Of a stretch of 64,000 nt of DNA, positions 52,074 through 60,716 are shown one piece after another. The stretch spans positions 6,262,001 to 6,326,000 of the forward strand of contig NZ_CP120983.1 in NCBI RefSeq assembly GCF_030719215.1, written 5' to 3'. Positions within the stretch are counted from its first letter, which is position 1; every line of letters starts with the position of its first letter. A program made the translations under genes and the position numbers. This DNA is from Streptomyces sp. Alt3. GTDB lineage: Bacteria; Actinomycetota; Actinomycetes; Streptomycetales; Streptomycetaceae. The notes under the pieces are model-generated. The model saw only the letters and a list, made by a program, of their open reading frames with translations. It had not been told where the DNA came from and made no database searches.

Positions 52074-54971
52074 ATGACACGGCAGGCGCAGGACGTCACG
52101 GCCGACCGTCTGCTGCGGTGCGCCGCGGTCTTCCTGCCCGCGGCGCTGCCCCGGGACGGCCGCATCGCCTTCTGGGACCCCCGTCCGGGGACGAGCGCGG
52201 ACCTCACCGGCCTCGACACGGGCACAGGGGTCCACACCCTCACCGAGCTCACGGTCGTCGAGCGGCGCGGCACGGACGGTGCCGGCACCCGCACCGTGCC
52301 CGCCGTGGCGCTTCCCGTCGAGGACGCGGTGCCCCTGCTCGCGCGAGCCCGGCACCGCGTGGCCGCCCACCCCGCCACCCGCGCGTGGGGCGCGGCGGCC
52401 CTGCACGCCCTCACGCTCGTCGCGCGCGGCAGGCTCCTGCCCGGGCTGACGTCCGACGGCCACGACGCCTGGCGGGCCGGACCGCGTGACGCGGAGGACA
52501 TCGCCCATCTCAGGGCCGTCGCCGCCTCGATGCCGCCGGAGGGACACGCCGTCCCGCTCGACGGCACACCCCTGCGCGTCCCCGAACCCCGAGCGCTGCT
52601 CGGCGCCTTCCTCGACGCCGTCGCCGACACCCTGCCCCGGACGCCCGCCGCCGCCCACGCCATGGGAGCGCCGTTCGCCGCCCGGGAGGCACAGCATCTG
52701 CCGGAGGCCCGTGCGTGGGCCGTCGAGGTGGCCGCCGGCCTCGACGCGGGAGTGCGCGTCTCGCTCCGGCTCGACCTGTCGGCGTACGACCTGTTCGACA
52801 CGTCAGGCGCCCCGGAGGAGACTGCCGGGGACGACGAGGCGGCGAGGGCCCCGGCCGCCGCGCGCCACGCCGCCGCCGCGATCACCCAGGTGCACAGCCT
52901 GGCGGATCCGACGTACGTCACCGACGCGGCGACGCTCTGGAACGGCGGCGCGGGTGAGCCGTTCGGGCCGCGGGCCCGGATCGACGCCGTGCTCGCGCTG
53001 CGCCGGGCGGCCCGCGTCTGGCCGCCCCTGGAGCGGCTTCTGGACCAGCCCGTCCCCGACGTGCTCGCGCTCACCGAGGACGAGCTCCACGAGCTGATCG
53101 GCCCCGCCGGAGCACGCCTCGCAGCCGCGGGTGTGGCCCTCCACTGGCCCCGGGAGCTCGCCCGCTCGCTCACCGCCGCCGCGGTCGTCCGGCCCGCACC
53201 TGGCTCTGCGACCGACGGCACCTCCTTCTTCGACGCCGAGCAGCTCTTCGCGTTCGACTGGCAGCTCTCCCTCGGCGACGACCGGCTCACCGAGGCGGAG
53301 ATGGACACCCTGGCCGAGGCACACCGGCCTGTGGTGCGGCTGCGCGACCAGTGGGTCGTCGTGGACCCCGCACTCGTCCGCAAGGCACGCAAGCGCGAGC
53401 TCGGTCTCCTCGACCCGGTGGACGCGCTCGCCGTCGCCCTCACCGGCAGCGCCGAGATCGACGGCGAACAGGTCGAAGCCGTGCCGGCCGGGGCCCTTGC
53501 CGCGCTCCGTGAGCGGATCCTCGACGAGGACGCCACCCTCCCCGCCCCGCCCGGCCTCGACGCCACCCTCCGCGACTACCAGCTCCGGGGCCTGGCCTGG
53601 CTCGACCGCATGACCGCGCTCGGCCTCGGCGGCTGTCTCGCCGACGACATGGGCCTGGGCAAGACGATCACCGTCATCGCGCTCCATCTGCACCGCGCGC
53701 GCACCGCCCCCACCCTCGTCGTCTGTCCCGCCTCCCTCCTCGGCAACTGGCACCGGGAGATCAACCGCTTCGCACCCGGTGTCCCCGTGCGCCGCTTCCA
53801 CGGCACCGACCGCACCCTCGACGGCTCCGACGGCGGCTTCGTCCTCACGACCTACGGCACCATGCGCTCCGGAGCCGAGCAGCTCGCCGCCCACGGCTGG
53901 GGCCTCGTCGTCGCCGACGAGGCACAGCACGTGAAGAACCCGCACTCCTCGACGGCCAGGGCGCTGCGGACCATTCCCGCCCCGGCGCGCGTCGCCCTGA
54001 CCGGGACCCCCGTGGAGAACAACCTCTCCGAGCTGTGGGCCCTGCTCGACTGGACCACTCCCGGCCTGCTCGGCCCGCTCAAGGCCTTCCGCTCCCGGCA
54101 CGCCAGGATCGTCGAGAACACCGGCACCGCCGCCGGCCTGGGCAACGAGGAGGCGGTCGAACGGCTCTCCCGGCTGGTGCGACCCTTCCTGCTGCGCCGC
54201 AAGAAGTCCGACCCGGGCATCGCGCCCGAGCTCCCGCCCAAGACCGAGACCGACCATCCCGTCTTCCTCACCCGGGAGCAGGCCACCCTCTACGAGGCGG
54301 CCGTCCGCGAGACGATGGCGTTCATCGAACAGTCCGAGGGCATCGCACGGCGCGGGCTGATCATGAAGCTGCTGGGCTCGCTCAAGCAGATCTGCAACCA
54401 CCCGGCGCAGTATCTGAAGGAGGAGCCGACCCGGCTGACCGGCCGCTCAGGCAAGCTCGCCCTGCTCGACGAACTGCTCGACACCATCCTGTCCGAGGAC
54501 GGTTCCGTCCTGATCTTCACCCAGTACGTGTCGATGGCCCGGCTCCTCTCCGCCCATCTCGCCTCCCGTGCCATCCCCTCCCAACTGCTGCACGGAGGCA
54601 CGCCGGTGCCCGAGCGGGAGCGGATGGTGGACCGCTTCCAGTCCGGCGAGGTCCCCGTCTTCCTGCTCTCCCTCAAGGCGGCCGGCACCGGACTGAATCT
54701 GACCCGAGCCGCCCACGTCATCCACTACGACCGGTGGTGGAACCCGGCGGTCGAGGAGCAGGCCACCGACCGCGCGTACCGCATCGGCCAGACCCAGCCC
54801 GTGCAGGTGCACCGGCTGATCGCCGAAGGCACGGTCGAGGACCGGATCGCCGAACTGCTGCAGTCCAAGCGTGCCCTCGCGGACGCGGTGCTCGGCTCCG
54901 GCGAGGCCGCGCTGACCGAGCTCGACGACCGCGACCTCGCCGACCTCGTCTCCCTCCGGAGGACGTCATGA
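52074..54971 (+). CDS. SNF2-family DEAD/H helicase
   Basis: 965 residues. A long N-terminal region (1-480, with the bacterial SNF2 N-terminal module ending IDGEQVEAVPAGAL) precedes the SNF2 motor: DDMGLGKTI (Walker A), VADEAQHVKNP (DEAQ box II), LTGTPVENNLSELWALLDW, then the C lobe SVLIFTQYVSMARLL, AAGTGLNLTRA and DRAYRIGQ. Bacterial SNF2 ATPases of the HepA/RapA kind move proteins or nucleic acid along DNA. It overlaps the next gene (ATGA), so it should work together with the SWIM protein. The ATG at 52074 is 8 nt after AGGGG; upstream GTG codons (52065, 52068) are alternatives. Confidence 0.94.
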   Translation: MTRQAQDVTADRLLRCAAVFLPAALPRDGRIAFWDPRPGTSADLTGLDTGTGVHTLTELTVVERRGTDGAGTRTVPAVALPVEDAVPLLARARHRVAAHPATRAWGAAALHALTLVARGRLLPGLTSDGHDAWRAGPRDAEDIAHLRAVAASMPPEGHAVPLDGTPLRVPEPRALLGAFLDAVADTLPRTPAAAHAMGAPFAAREAQHLPEARAWAVEVAAGLDAGVRVSLRLDLSAYDLFDTSGAPEETAGDDEAARAPAAARHAAAAITQVHSLADPTYVTDAATLWNGGAGEPFGPRARIDAVLALRRAARVWPPLERLLDQPVPDVLALTEDELHELIGPAGARLAAAGVALHWPRELARSLTAAAVVRPAPGSATDGTSFFDAEQLFAFDWQLSLGDDRLTEAEMDTLAEAHRPVVRLRDQWVVVDPALVRKARKRELGLLDPVDALAVALTGSAEIDGEQVEAVPAGALAALRERILDEDATLPAPPGLDATLRDYQLRGLAWLDRMTALGLGGCLADDMGLGKTITVIALHLHRARTAPTLVVCPASLLGNWHREINRFAPGVPVRRFHGTDRTLDGSDGGFVLTTYGTMRSGAEQLAAHGWGLVVADEAQHVKNPHSSTARALRTIPAPARVALTGTPVENNLSELWALLDWTTPGLLGPLKAFRSRHARIVENTGTAAGLGNEEAVERLSRLVRPFLLRRKKSDPGIAPELPPKTETDHPVFLTREQATLYEAAVRETMAFIEQSEGIARRGLIMKLLGSLKQICNHPAQYLKEEPTRLTGRSGKLALLDELLDTILSEDGSVLIFTQYVSMARLLSAHLASRAIPSQLLHGGTPVPERERMVDRFQSGEVPVFLLSLKAAGTGLNLTRAAHVIHYDRWWNPAVEEQATDRAYRIGQTQPVQVHRLIAEGTVEDRIAELLQSKRALADAVLGSGEAALTELDDRDLADLVSLRRTS

Positions 54972-56245
54972 GCCCGAACGGCGGGCCCGCCGCCCGCCCG
55001 GGCCCCGACGATCTGCGGCGCACCTTCGAAGCGGTGCCCGCCCGTACCTCGGACGCCGACGGGCCCTTCGCCGAGAGCTGGTGGGGCAGGGCCTGGGTGG
55101 AGGCCCTGGAGTCGCTGTCGATGGACGAGGGGCGTCTCGCACGTGGCCGTGAGTACGCCGACGGAGGCCACGTCGCCGCGATCACCGTGACCCCGGGCCG
55201 GGTCATCGCCTACGTCCACGGCAGCCGCCCCCGCCCCTACCGCGCCGAGCTGCGCCTGCGTTCGTTCCCCGCGTCCGACTGGGACACCCTGCTGGATGCC
55301 GTCGCCGCCCGGCCGGGGCATCTGTCGGCGCTCCTCGACAAGGAGATGCCGCACTCCCTGGTCGACACGGCCGGCGAAGCCGGAATCCGGCTGCTGCCCG
55401 CCGCCGGTGATCTGGACCCGGACTGCTCCTGTCCCGACCGTGGCTGGCCCTGCAAGCACGTGGCGGCGCTCTGTTTCCAGACGGCACGGCTCCTCGACAG
55501 CGACCCGTTCGTCCTGCTGCTGATGCGGGGCCGTGGCGAGCGTGAACTCCTCGACGAACTGGGCCGCCGTAACGCCGAGCACTCCGCCCGTGAGCGCCCC
55601 GAGACGCCCGACATGCCCTCGGTCGCCGCCTCCGACGCCCTGGCCGACCGCTTCCTTCCGCCGCTGCCCGCGCCGCTGCCCGTGCCGCGGTATCCGGGCG
55701 AGCCCCCGTCCTACCCGGAACTGCCCGGCGCCCGCGACCCGCTCGGCCTCGACCACCTGGCCACGGACGCGGCGGCCCGCGCCCATACGATGCTCACCAC
55801 CGGCGACGACCCGCTCGCCGGTCTCAGCACCTGGCAGGACGCCGTACGGATCGCCGCGTCCCGGCCCACCGCCGGGCTCACCGCGACGACCCGGGCGCTC
55901 TACCGCGAGCTGGCCTTCGCCACCGGCCGCAGCACGACGGACCTGGCCCGGGCCGTCGCCGCGTGGCGGCAGGGCGGCGCGGAAGGGCTCGGCGTGCTCG
56001 AGACCGCGTGGGATCCGCCGGCCGGCCCGTTCGACCGGGCACGGCCCGCCCTGGCAGCGGCCGACTTCCCGCGCTTCCAGCCCCGGCGCAACCGTCTGAC
56101 CGACGCCACGGGAACCCTCCAGCTCCGCTTCGGCCACGACAGCCGCTGGTACGGCTACGAATCCGACCCCGGCGAGGACGACTGGTGGCCCCGGGCCGCT
56201 CCCGACCCCGACCCGGTCGCCGCGCTCACCGCCCTGCGGGGCTGA
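54968..56245 (+). CDS. SWIM zinc-finger protein
   Basis: 425 residues. The SWIM pattern C-x-C-(x6)-C-x-H is seen in CSCPDRGWPCKH (about 156-167), a nucleic-acid or protein binding zinc site. The N-terminal stretch ESWWGRAWVEALESLSMDEGRLARGREYA is conserved in bacterial SWIM proteins that pair with SNF2 helicases. Start and stop codons of the two genes overlap (ATGA), predicting coupled, stoichiometric synthesis. The complex's target is unknown. Confidence 0.92.
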   Translation: MSPNGGPAARPGPDDLRRTFEAVPARTSDADGPFAESWWGRAWVEALESLSMDEGRLARGREYADGGHVAAITVTPGRVIAYVHGSRPRPYRAELRLRSFPASDWDTLLDAVAARPGHLSALLDKEMPHSLVDTAGEAGIRLLPAAGDLDPDCSCPDRGWPCKHVAALCFQTARLLDSDPFVLLLMRGRGERELLDELGRRNAEHSARERPETPDMPSVAASDALADRFLPPLPAPLPVPRYPGEPPSYPELPGARDPLGLDHLATDAAARAHTMLTTGDDPLAGLSTWQDAVRIAASRPTAGLTATTRALYRELAFATGRSTTDLARAVAAWRQGGAEGLGVLETAWDPPAGPFDRARPALAAADFPRFQPRRNRLTDATGTLQLRFGHDSRWYGYESDPGEDDWWPRAAPDPDPVAALTALRG

Positions 56246-56249
56246 CGCC

Positions 56250-56263
56250 GGGGCCGCCGCCCC
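56250..56263. terminator. Short hairpin between convergent genes
   Basis: GGGGC-CGCC-GCCCC between the SWIM and methyltransferase stops; a longer, interrupted CCTGCG/CGCAGG arm extends it. A weak candidate. Confidence 0.4.
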
Positions 56264-56284
56264 ACGCAGGACGCCGAACCGCGA

Positions 56285-56929
56285 TCACGCGGCCGGTCCC
56301 GCGGGGAGACGGGCCAGCAGGTGCGCTTCGAGGAAGCCCCGTTCGGAGGCGGGATCGTGGACGAGCCGGGCGAACGGATCGAGTCCGGCCCCCGCCAGCA
56401 ACCCCGCGAACCGGTCCACCGGCCAGCTATGGGCGGGTGCCACCTTGTGGTCGAAGCGGACCGGCTCCGGTGCGTCGGTCGCGAAGAACGAGACCAGGAG
56501 CAGGCCGCCTGGAGCCAGGACACGCGCCTGCTCGGCGAGCAGCGCGGGCAGTTCCCCGGGAGGGGTGTGGATCATCGAGTAGTGGGAGAGCACCCCGCCG
56601 AGGGTGCGGTCCTCGACCGGAAGCGACTCCATGCGCGCCTGGTCGAACCGCAGTGACGGGTGGGCCCGCCGGGCGTGGTCGACCATGCCGGTGGAGAGAT
56701 CGAACCCGAAGGCGTCCAGGCCCAGATCGTGCAGCATGGCCGTCAGGTGTCCTGGACCGCAGCCGACATCGGCCGTCCGCCGGTTCCCCGTCCCGCGCAC
56801 GAGCTCGGCGAAGGTGCTGAGCATGGCCCGCGTGAACGGCCGTGTCTCCAGCCGGTCCGCGAACATCGATGCGTACAGCTCGACGACCCCGTCGTAGGCC
56901 ACCCGCGTCTCGTCCTGGTGTTCCGTCAC
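56285..56929 (-). CDS. SAM-dependent methyltransferase, class I
   Basis: 214 residues from GTG. Motif I TADVGCGPGHLTAML (about 53-67), the acidic loop FGFDLSTGMVDHARRAHP and GGVLSHYSMIHTPPGELPALLAE fit a small-molecule methyltransferase of the Methyltransf_11/25 type. The substrate is unknown. It is convergent with the SNF2/SWIM pair. Confidence 0.88.
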   Translation of the reverse strand: MTEHQDETRVAYDGVVELYASMFADRLETRPFTRAMLSTFAELVRGTGNRRTADVGCGPGHLTAMLHDLGLDAFGFDLSTGMVDHARRAHPSLRFDQARMESLPVEDRTLGGVLSHYSMIHTPPGELPALLAEQARVLAPGGLLLVSFFATDAPEPVRFDHKVAPAHSWPVDRFAGLLAGAGLDPFARLVHDPASERGFLEAHLLARLPAGPAA

Positions 56930-56995
56930 GGCGAAGAAGCTAACACCCGCGGCCGGGCTCCGGCCCCACCACTCGTCGGACGGTGACTGAGCCGC

Positions 56996-57346
56996 CTACA
57001 GCGACATCAGCAGCATGACGACGAGGACCATGCACAGCGGGAGGACCACCCAAGGCGCCTTGCGGAAGGAGTCGTTCTCCCGTTCTCCCGTTCTCCCGTT
57101 CTCCCGGTCCGCCGGTCCGCCGGTCCGCCGGTCCGCCAGTCCGCTGCCGGCGCCGTGGGCGGCGGCCAGGTGTTCCCCGGCCATGTCGGCCGGCTTCCGG
57201 GCCGTCAGGAGCGAAGGCGACCAGTCGCAGTGCGCGCAGACGAGGAAGTCGCGGTAGGGGTCGTACCGGAAGTCGCGCTCGATGTTCACCGTGAACACCT
57301 GCCCGTCCGGCCGGGTGGCGGCGAAGTGGCGTATCGCTGCACCCAT
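56996..57346 (-). CDS. Small membrane-anchored protein with repeat-encoded linker
   Basis: 116 residues from the ATG at 57346. An N-terminal domain (about 1-65: FTVNIERDFRYDPYRDFLVCAHCDWSPSLLTARKPADMAGEHLAAAH) has a C-x-x-C pair and a DUF-like zinc or beta fold I do not recognise. A charged linker (about 70-92, ADRRTGGPADRENGRTGER) is encoded by two 8-bp tandem repeats. A single hydrophobic C-terminal helix (WVVLPLCMVLVVMLLMSL) anchors it as a tail-anchored protein. Changes in repeat number would shift the frame and remove the anchor. The frame is open to 57466, but I see no good start there. Confidence 0.68.
   Translation of the reverse strand: MGAAIRHFAATRPDGQVFTVNIERDFRYDPYRDFLVCAHCDWSPSLLTARKPADMAGEHLAAAHGAGSGLADRRTGGPADRENGRTGERENDSFRKAPWVVLPLCMVLVVMLLMSL
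57074..57137. repeat. Two adjacent 8-bp tandem repeats, four copies each
   Basis: GTTCTCCC x4 (57074-57105) is followed without a gap by GGTCCGCC x4 (57106-57137), all copies perfect, inside the reading frame of the small membrane protein. Eight is not a multiple of three, so gain or loss of a copy changes the frame downstream. Confidence 0.96.
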
Positions 57347-57504
57347 GGGACGGCTCACCCCGCTCGTCGGTGTCCTCGTCGTCGCCGGTGACCGGCGGCC
57401 GGAACAGTGGAGCACCGGCCCCGTCCCGGGAGGGTGCGGTCGTCCGGAGGGGCGACCGGTGTCCATGAGCCGCCGCTCCGGATGCGAACGGTGGTGGCGC
57501 CCCG

Positions 57505-58137
57505 TCAGCCGTTCCGCGCACCACCGGGGAGGGATACGCCCCGGCCGGCGAAGAACCGCTCGAAGACCGGCAGCGGAAGGCCGGCCGCGCGCGTCGCGGC
57601 CGACGTGCCCGACGGGTTGTGGAAGTGGACCCCGCCGCCGTCCGCCGTCCTGGAGGTCAGCAGCACCAGATGGCCACCACGCCCCGGAGCCGGCTGTTGC
57701 GGATGCCTGATCCCGAAGTGCACGGAGGCCATCACCCTCCGCCCCTCGTCCAGCAGTTCCAGGATCCCGGCGGGGGAGAGCTCACGGTGGACGACCGCGT
57801 CGAGGCCGTGGACCTCGGAGGCGTACCGGGCGAAGGGGGCGTAGACCAGCCCCTTGATCACCCCGTCGGAATCGGCGCCGTCGGTGTAGGCGCCGTAGCG
57901 CAACGCCCCGTCCCGCAGCGCGAACAGGGACGGTGCCCCGGGGCCGAGCGTCATACGCAGGCAGGCCATACCGCACAGATGGCCCGACCAGCGCGCGTAC
58001 TCGGCCGGCGACTCGGCGCCCGAGTCCGGCCAGCGGGGGTCCCCGGCAGGATCGAGACCGCCCTCCACGATCGCGCCCACCAGATCCGGCGAGGCGAACT
58101 GCGTGAGTACGGGAACGCGGCAGGTCCGGCAGGTCAC
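57505..58137 (-). CDS. C39-like cysteine peptidase family protein
   Basis: 210 residues from GTG. The arrangement GHLCGMACLRM (C55 in a helix start), GGHLVLLTS (H156) and HFHNPSG (N174) gives a Cys-His-Asn set typical of papain-like C39/C39_2 peptidases. No transporter domain or signal peptide is present, so it is a cytoplasmic stand-alone enzyme; the substrate is unknown. The GTG overlaps the stop of the upstream aminotransferase gene (GTGA), so the two are translated together and may act on one pathway. Confidence 0.75.
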   Translation of the reverse strand: MTCRTCRVPVLTQFASPDLVGAIVEGGLDPAGDPRWPDSGAESPAEYARWSGHLCGMACLRMTLGPGAPSLFALRDGALRYGAYTDGADSDGVIKGLVYAPFARYASEVHGLDAVVHRELSPAGILELLDEGRRVMASVHFGIRHPQQPAPGRGGHLVLLTSRTADGGGVHFHNPSGTSAATRAAGLPLPVFERFFAGRGVSLPGGARNG

Positions 58138-59345
58138 TGGCGGTACCCGGCCAGGAAGCGGCCGATACGGCTGATGGCGGCGTCCAGATCGTCGGCGTGC
58201 GGGAGGGTGAGGATGCGGAAGTGGTCCGGGCGCGGCCAGCTGAACCCGGTCCCCTGCACGACCTGGATCTTCTCCCGCAGCAGCAGGTCCAGCACGAACC
58301 GTTCGTCGTCGACGATGGGGTGGACCTTCGGATCGATGCGCGGGAAGGCGTACAGCGCGCCCTTGGGCTTCACGCACGACACACCGGGGATCTCGTTCAG
58401 CCGCTCCCAGGCCCGGTCGCGCTGCTCGTGGAGCCTGCCTCCCGGGGCCACGAGATCACGGATCGACTGACGGCCGCCGAGGGCCGCCTGGATGGCGTAC
58501 TGCGCCGGGGCGTTGGGGCACAGCCGCATGGACGCGAGCATGGTGAGCCCCTCCAGATAGCTGCGGGCATGCTGCCGGGGGCCCGACACCACCATCCAGC
58601 CCGAGCGGAATCCCGCGACGCGGTGCGTCTTGGACAGGCCGCTGAAGGTGAGGCAGAGGAGGTCGGGAGCCAGCACCGCCACGCTGTGGTGCTCCGCGTC
58701 GTCGTACAGGATCTGGTCGTAGATCTCGTCGGCGAACACCATGAGCCCGTGCCTGCGCGCCAGGTCGAGCATGCCGTCGAGGACCTCGCGGGGGTAGACG
58801 GCGCCCGTCGGGTTGTTCGGGTTGATGATCACCATGGCCCGGGTGCGGTCGGTGATCTTCGAGGCCATGTCGGCGAGGTCGGGGTTCCAGTCCGCACCCT
58901 CGTCGCACATGTAGTGCACGGCCTTCCCGCCCGCGAGCGTGGTGACAGCGGTCCACAGAGGGAAGTCGGGGCTCGGGATCAGGATCTCGTCCCCGTCCTC
59001 CAGGAGTGCCTGCACGGCCATGGAGATCAGCTCGGAGACCCCGTTGCCCAGGAAGACGTCGTCCACATCGACATCGGCCATCCCGATCGCCTGGTAGCGC
59101 TGGGCGACGGCGCGGCGGGCGGACAGGATGCCGCGCGAGTCGGTGTAGCCGTGCGCCTGGGGGAGCATCCGGATCATGTCCTGGACGATCTCCTCGGGCG
59201 CCTCGAAACCGAAGAGCGCCGGATTGCCCGTGTTGAGGCGGAGCACGCTGTGGCCCGCCTCCTCCAGGGCGTTGGCCTGTTCGATGACCGGGCCCCGGAT
59301 CTCGTAACAGACCTCGTTGAGCTTGCTGGACTGCCGGAACTCCAT
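58134..59345 (-). CDS. PLP aminotransferase (AlaA-like, class I/II)
   Basis: 403 residues, full length. Seen: ALEEAGHSVLRLNTGNPALFGFEAPEE at the N-terminus, IINPNNPTGAVYP (cofactor N and substrate loop), VFADEIYDQILYD (PLP aspartate and tyrosine), and the Schiff-base lysine in LTFSGLSKTHRVAGFRSGW. It is closest to the alanine/valine-pyruvate aminotransferases (AlaA). GGGGAGG lies 6 nt before the ATG. It is divergent from an HxlR regulator with palindromes between them, and coupled to a downstream C39-like peptidase gene. Confidence 0.93.
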   Translation of the reverse strand: MEFRQSSKLNEVCYEIRGPVIEQANALEEAGHSVLRLNTGNPALFGFEAPEEIVQDMIRMLPQAHGYTDSRGILSARRAVAQRYQAIGMADVDVDDVFLGNGVSELISMAVQALLEDGDEILIPSPDFPLWTAVTTLAGGKAVHYMCDEGADWNPDLADMASKITDRTRAMVIINPNNPTGAVYPREVLDGMLDLARRHGLMVFADEIYDQILYDDAEHHSVAVLAPDLLCLTFSGLSKTHRVAGFRSGWMVVSGPRQHARSYLEGLTMLASMRLCPNAPAQYAIQAALGGRQSIRDLVAPGGRLHEQRDRAWERLNEIPGVSCVKPKGALYAFPRIDPKVHPIVDDERFVLDLLLREKIQVVQGTGFSWPRPDHFRILTLPHADDLDAAISRIGRFLAGYRQ

Positions 59346-59374
59346 GCGGTGCCTCCCCGACGTGAATTGCGATA

Positions 59375-59409
59375 CTTGGTTTTACCAAGCTCGGGCTTGG
59401 AAAGTCCAA
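59375..59409. promoter_or_regulatory. Pair of TTGG-N5-CCAA palindromes, probable operator
   Basis: CTTGG-TTTTA-CCAAG (59375-59389) and TTGG-AAAGT-CCAA (59397-59409) have the same arms and 5-nt spacing, with centres 21 bp apart (two helical turns). They lie between the aminotransferase gene and the HxlR gene, and the second covers the regulator's -35 element. This fits binding and autoregulation by the HxlR protein. Confidence 0.65.
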
Positions 59410-59424
59410 CAACATGTCTAGACT
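59397..59424 (+). promoter_or_regulatory. Promoter of the HxlR gene, leaderless type
   Basis: TTGGAA (59397-59402), 16 nt, TAGACT (59419-59424), then 7 nt to the ATG at 59432. This predicts a leaderless message and decides the start codon, since the in-frame ATG at 59414 lies inside the promoter. Confidence 0.65.
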
Positions 59425-59431
59425 GCGTCGC

Positions 59432-60118
59432 ATGCCACGTCAGCAGCAGCCCGCACGACCCGCCCGCCGCCGGAGCTACGACCAGTTCTGCGCCACCGCC
59501 CGCGCCCTCGACTCCGTCGGCGACCGGTGGACCCTGCTGATCGTCCGTGAACTGCTGGCCGGTCCGCGCCGCTACACGGATCTGCACGCCGACCTGCCCG
59601 GAGTCAGCACGGATGTGCTGGCCTCCCGGCTCAAGGACATGGAGCAGGGCGGCCTGGCCGTGCGCCGCCGCCTGCCGCCCCCCGCGGCCGCCGCGGTCTA
59701 CGAACTGACCGAGCACGGCCGCGGACTGCTCCCGGTCCTCACCGCACTCGCCGAATGGGGCGCTCCCGCGCTCGGTGAACGGCGCCCCACGGACGCGGTC
59801 AGGGCGCACTGGTTCGCCCTGCCGCTGCTGCGGGCGCTGGACGGCCTCACCCGCGGCGGAGTCGTCGAAGTCAGACTCCCCGAAGGCGAGTTCCACATCC
59901 GTACCGGCGCGGACGGGCCGGGCGAGGTCTACGGATACGGTCCCGCCGACAGCCCCGACGCCTGCCTCGTGCTCGACGCCGACGCCGTCCTGGCCGTCGG
60001 CCGCGGCGGGAGCGCCCTCGCCCAGGCGGTCGGGGGCGGCAGGGTCGAGGTGCTCGGCGACGGCCCGCTCGCCGACGAGCTCCGCGGCGTCAATGCCCGC
60101 GCGCCTGAAGCCATATGA
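59432..60118 (+). CDS. HxlR-family winged-helix transcriptional regulator
   Basis: 228 residues. The HxlR winged helix fills about 14-105 (CATARALDSVGDRWTLLIVRELLAGPRRYTDLHADLPGVSTDVLASRLKDMEQGGL). The extra C-terminal domain (about 120-228) resembles an SCP2-like lipid-binding domain, which is usual for longer actinobacterial HxlR proteins and may sense a hydrophobic ligand. I chose the ATG at 59432 because the -10 box lies just upstream. It likely controls the divergent aminotransferase/peptidase operon and itself. Confidence 0.88.
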   Translation: MPRQQQPARPARRRSYDQFCATARALDSVGDRWTLLIVRELLAGPRRYTDLHADLPGVSTDVLASRLKDMEQGGLAVRRRLPPPAAAAVYELTEHGRGLLPVLTALAEWGAPALGERRPTDAVRAHWFALPLLRALDGLTRGGVVEVRLPEGEFHIRTGADGPGEVYGYGPADSPDACLVLDADAVLAVGRGGSALAQAVGGGRVEVLGDGPLADELRGVNARAPEAI

Positions 60119-60172
60119 CCAACTCGCCGGTAGCGTAAGCGTGTTCATCGGGCGGATGCTGAGGAGTCGGTC

Positions 60173-60703
60173 ATGGGGTTCGACGGCGTTGTCGGTGCGA
60201 AGAGCGCGATCGGCGGGGAGAACCGCAGCGGGGCCAGGAGGCGGGTGACCCTGCGCAAGGCCCTGATCGTGGGTGTCGGAGTGGCGGCGCTCGGCCTTCT
60301 GCCGGCGGCGGCCGTCGCCACGCCGGGCAGCGGCGTGAGCGGGACGGTCCACGCCGAGGGCACCTCGGAGGGCAAGCTCAAGGTGAAGACGCCGAACGGC
60401 CGCACGGACGTGACCTTCCGGGAGATCACCGTGGCCCCCGGCGGATCCACCGGGTGGCACACCCACAGCGGACAGCTGATCGCCGTCGTCAAGTCCGGGA
60501 CGCTCACCCGTACCCTCCACGACTGCTCGGTCGAGGCCACACCCGCGGGGACGTCCTTCATCGAACCGTCCGGGGCCGACCACCGGCACATCGGGCGCAA
60601 CCTGGGGACCGAACCCGTCGTGCTGTGGGTGACGTACCTGCTCCCCGAGGGCAGCGCGCTGTCCGACGACGCCGAGGCGGCGGACTGCCCGGCGGCGCGC
60701 TAG
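60173..60703 (+). CDS. Exported cupin-domain protein
   Basis: 176 residues. A basic N-terminus and hydrophobic stretch (ALIVGVGVAALGLLPAAAVATPGS, about 30-53) form a long signal peptide or anchor. The cupin barrel follows with metal-binding histidines in GGSTGWHTHSGQLIAVVKSG (about 97-116) and HRHIG further on. Enzyme or binding function unknown. GAGGAG is 6 nt upstream of the ATG. Confidence 0.86.
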   Translation: MGFDGVVGAKSAIGGENRSGARRRVTLRKALIVGVGVAALGLLPAAAVATPGSGVSGTVHAEGTSEGKLKVKTPNGRTDVTFREITVAPGGSTGWHTHSGQLIAVVKSGTLTRTLHDCSVEATPAGTSFIEPSGADHRHIGRNLGTEPVVLWVTYLLPEGSALSDDAEAADCPAAR

Positions 60704-60716
60704 AGGGGGAAGCCGG

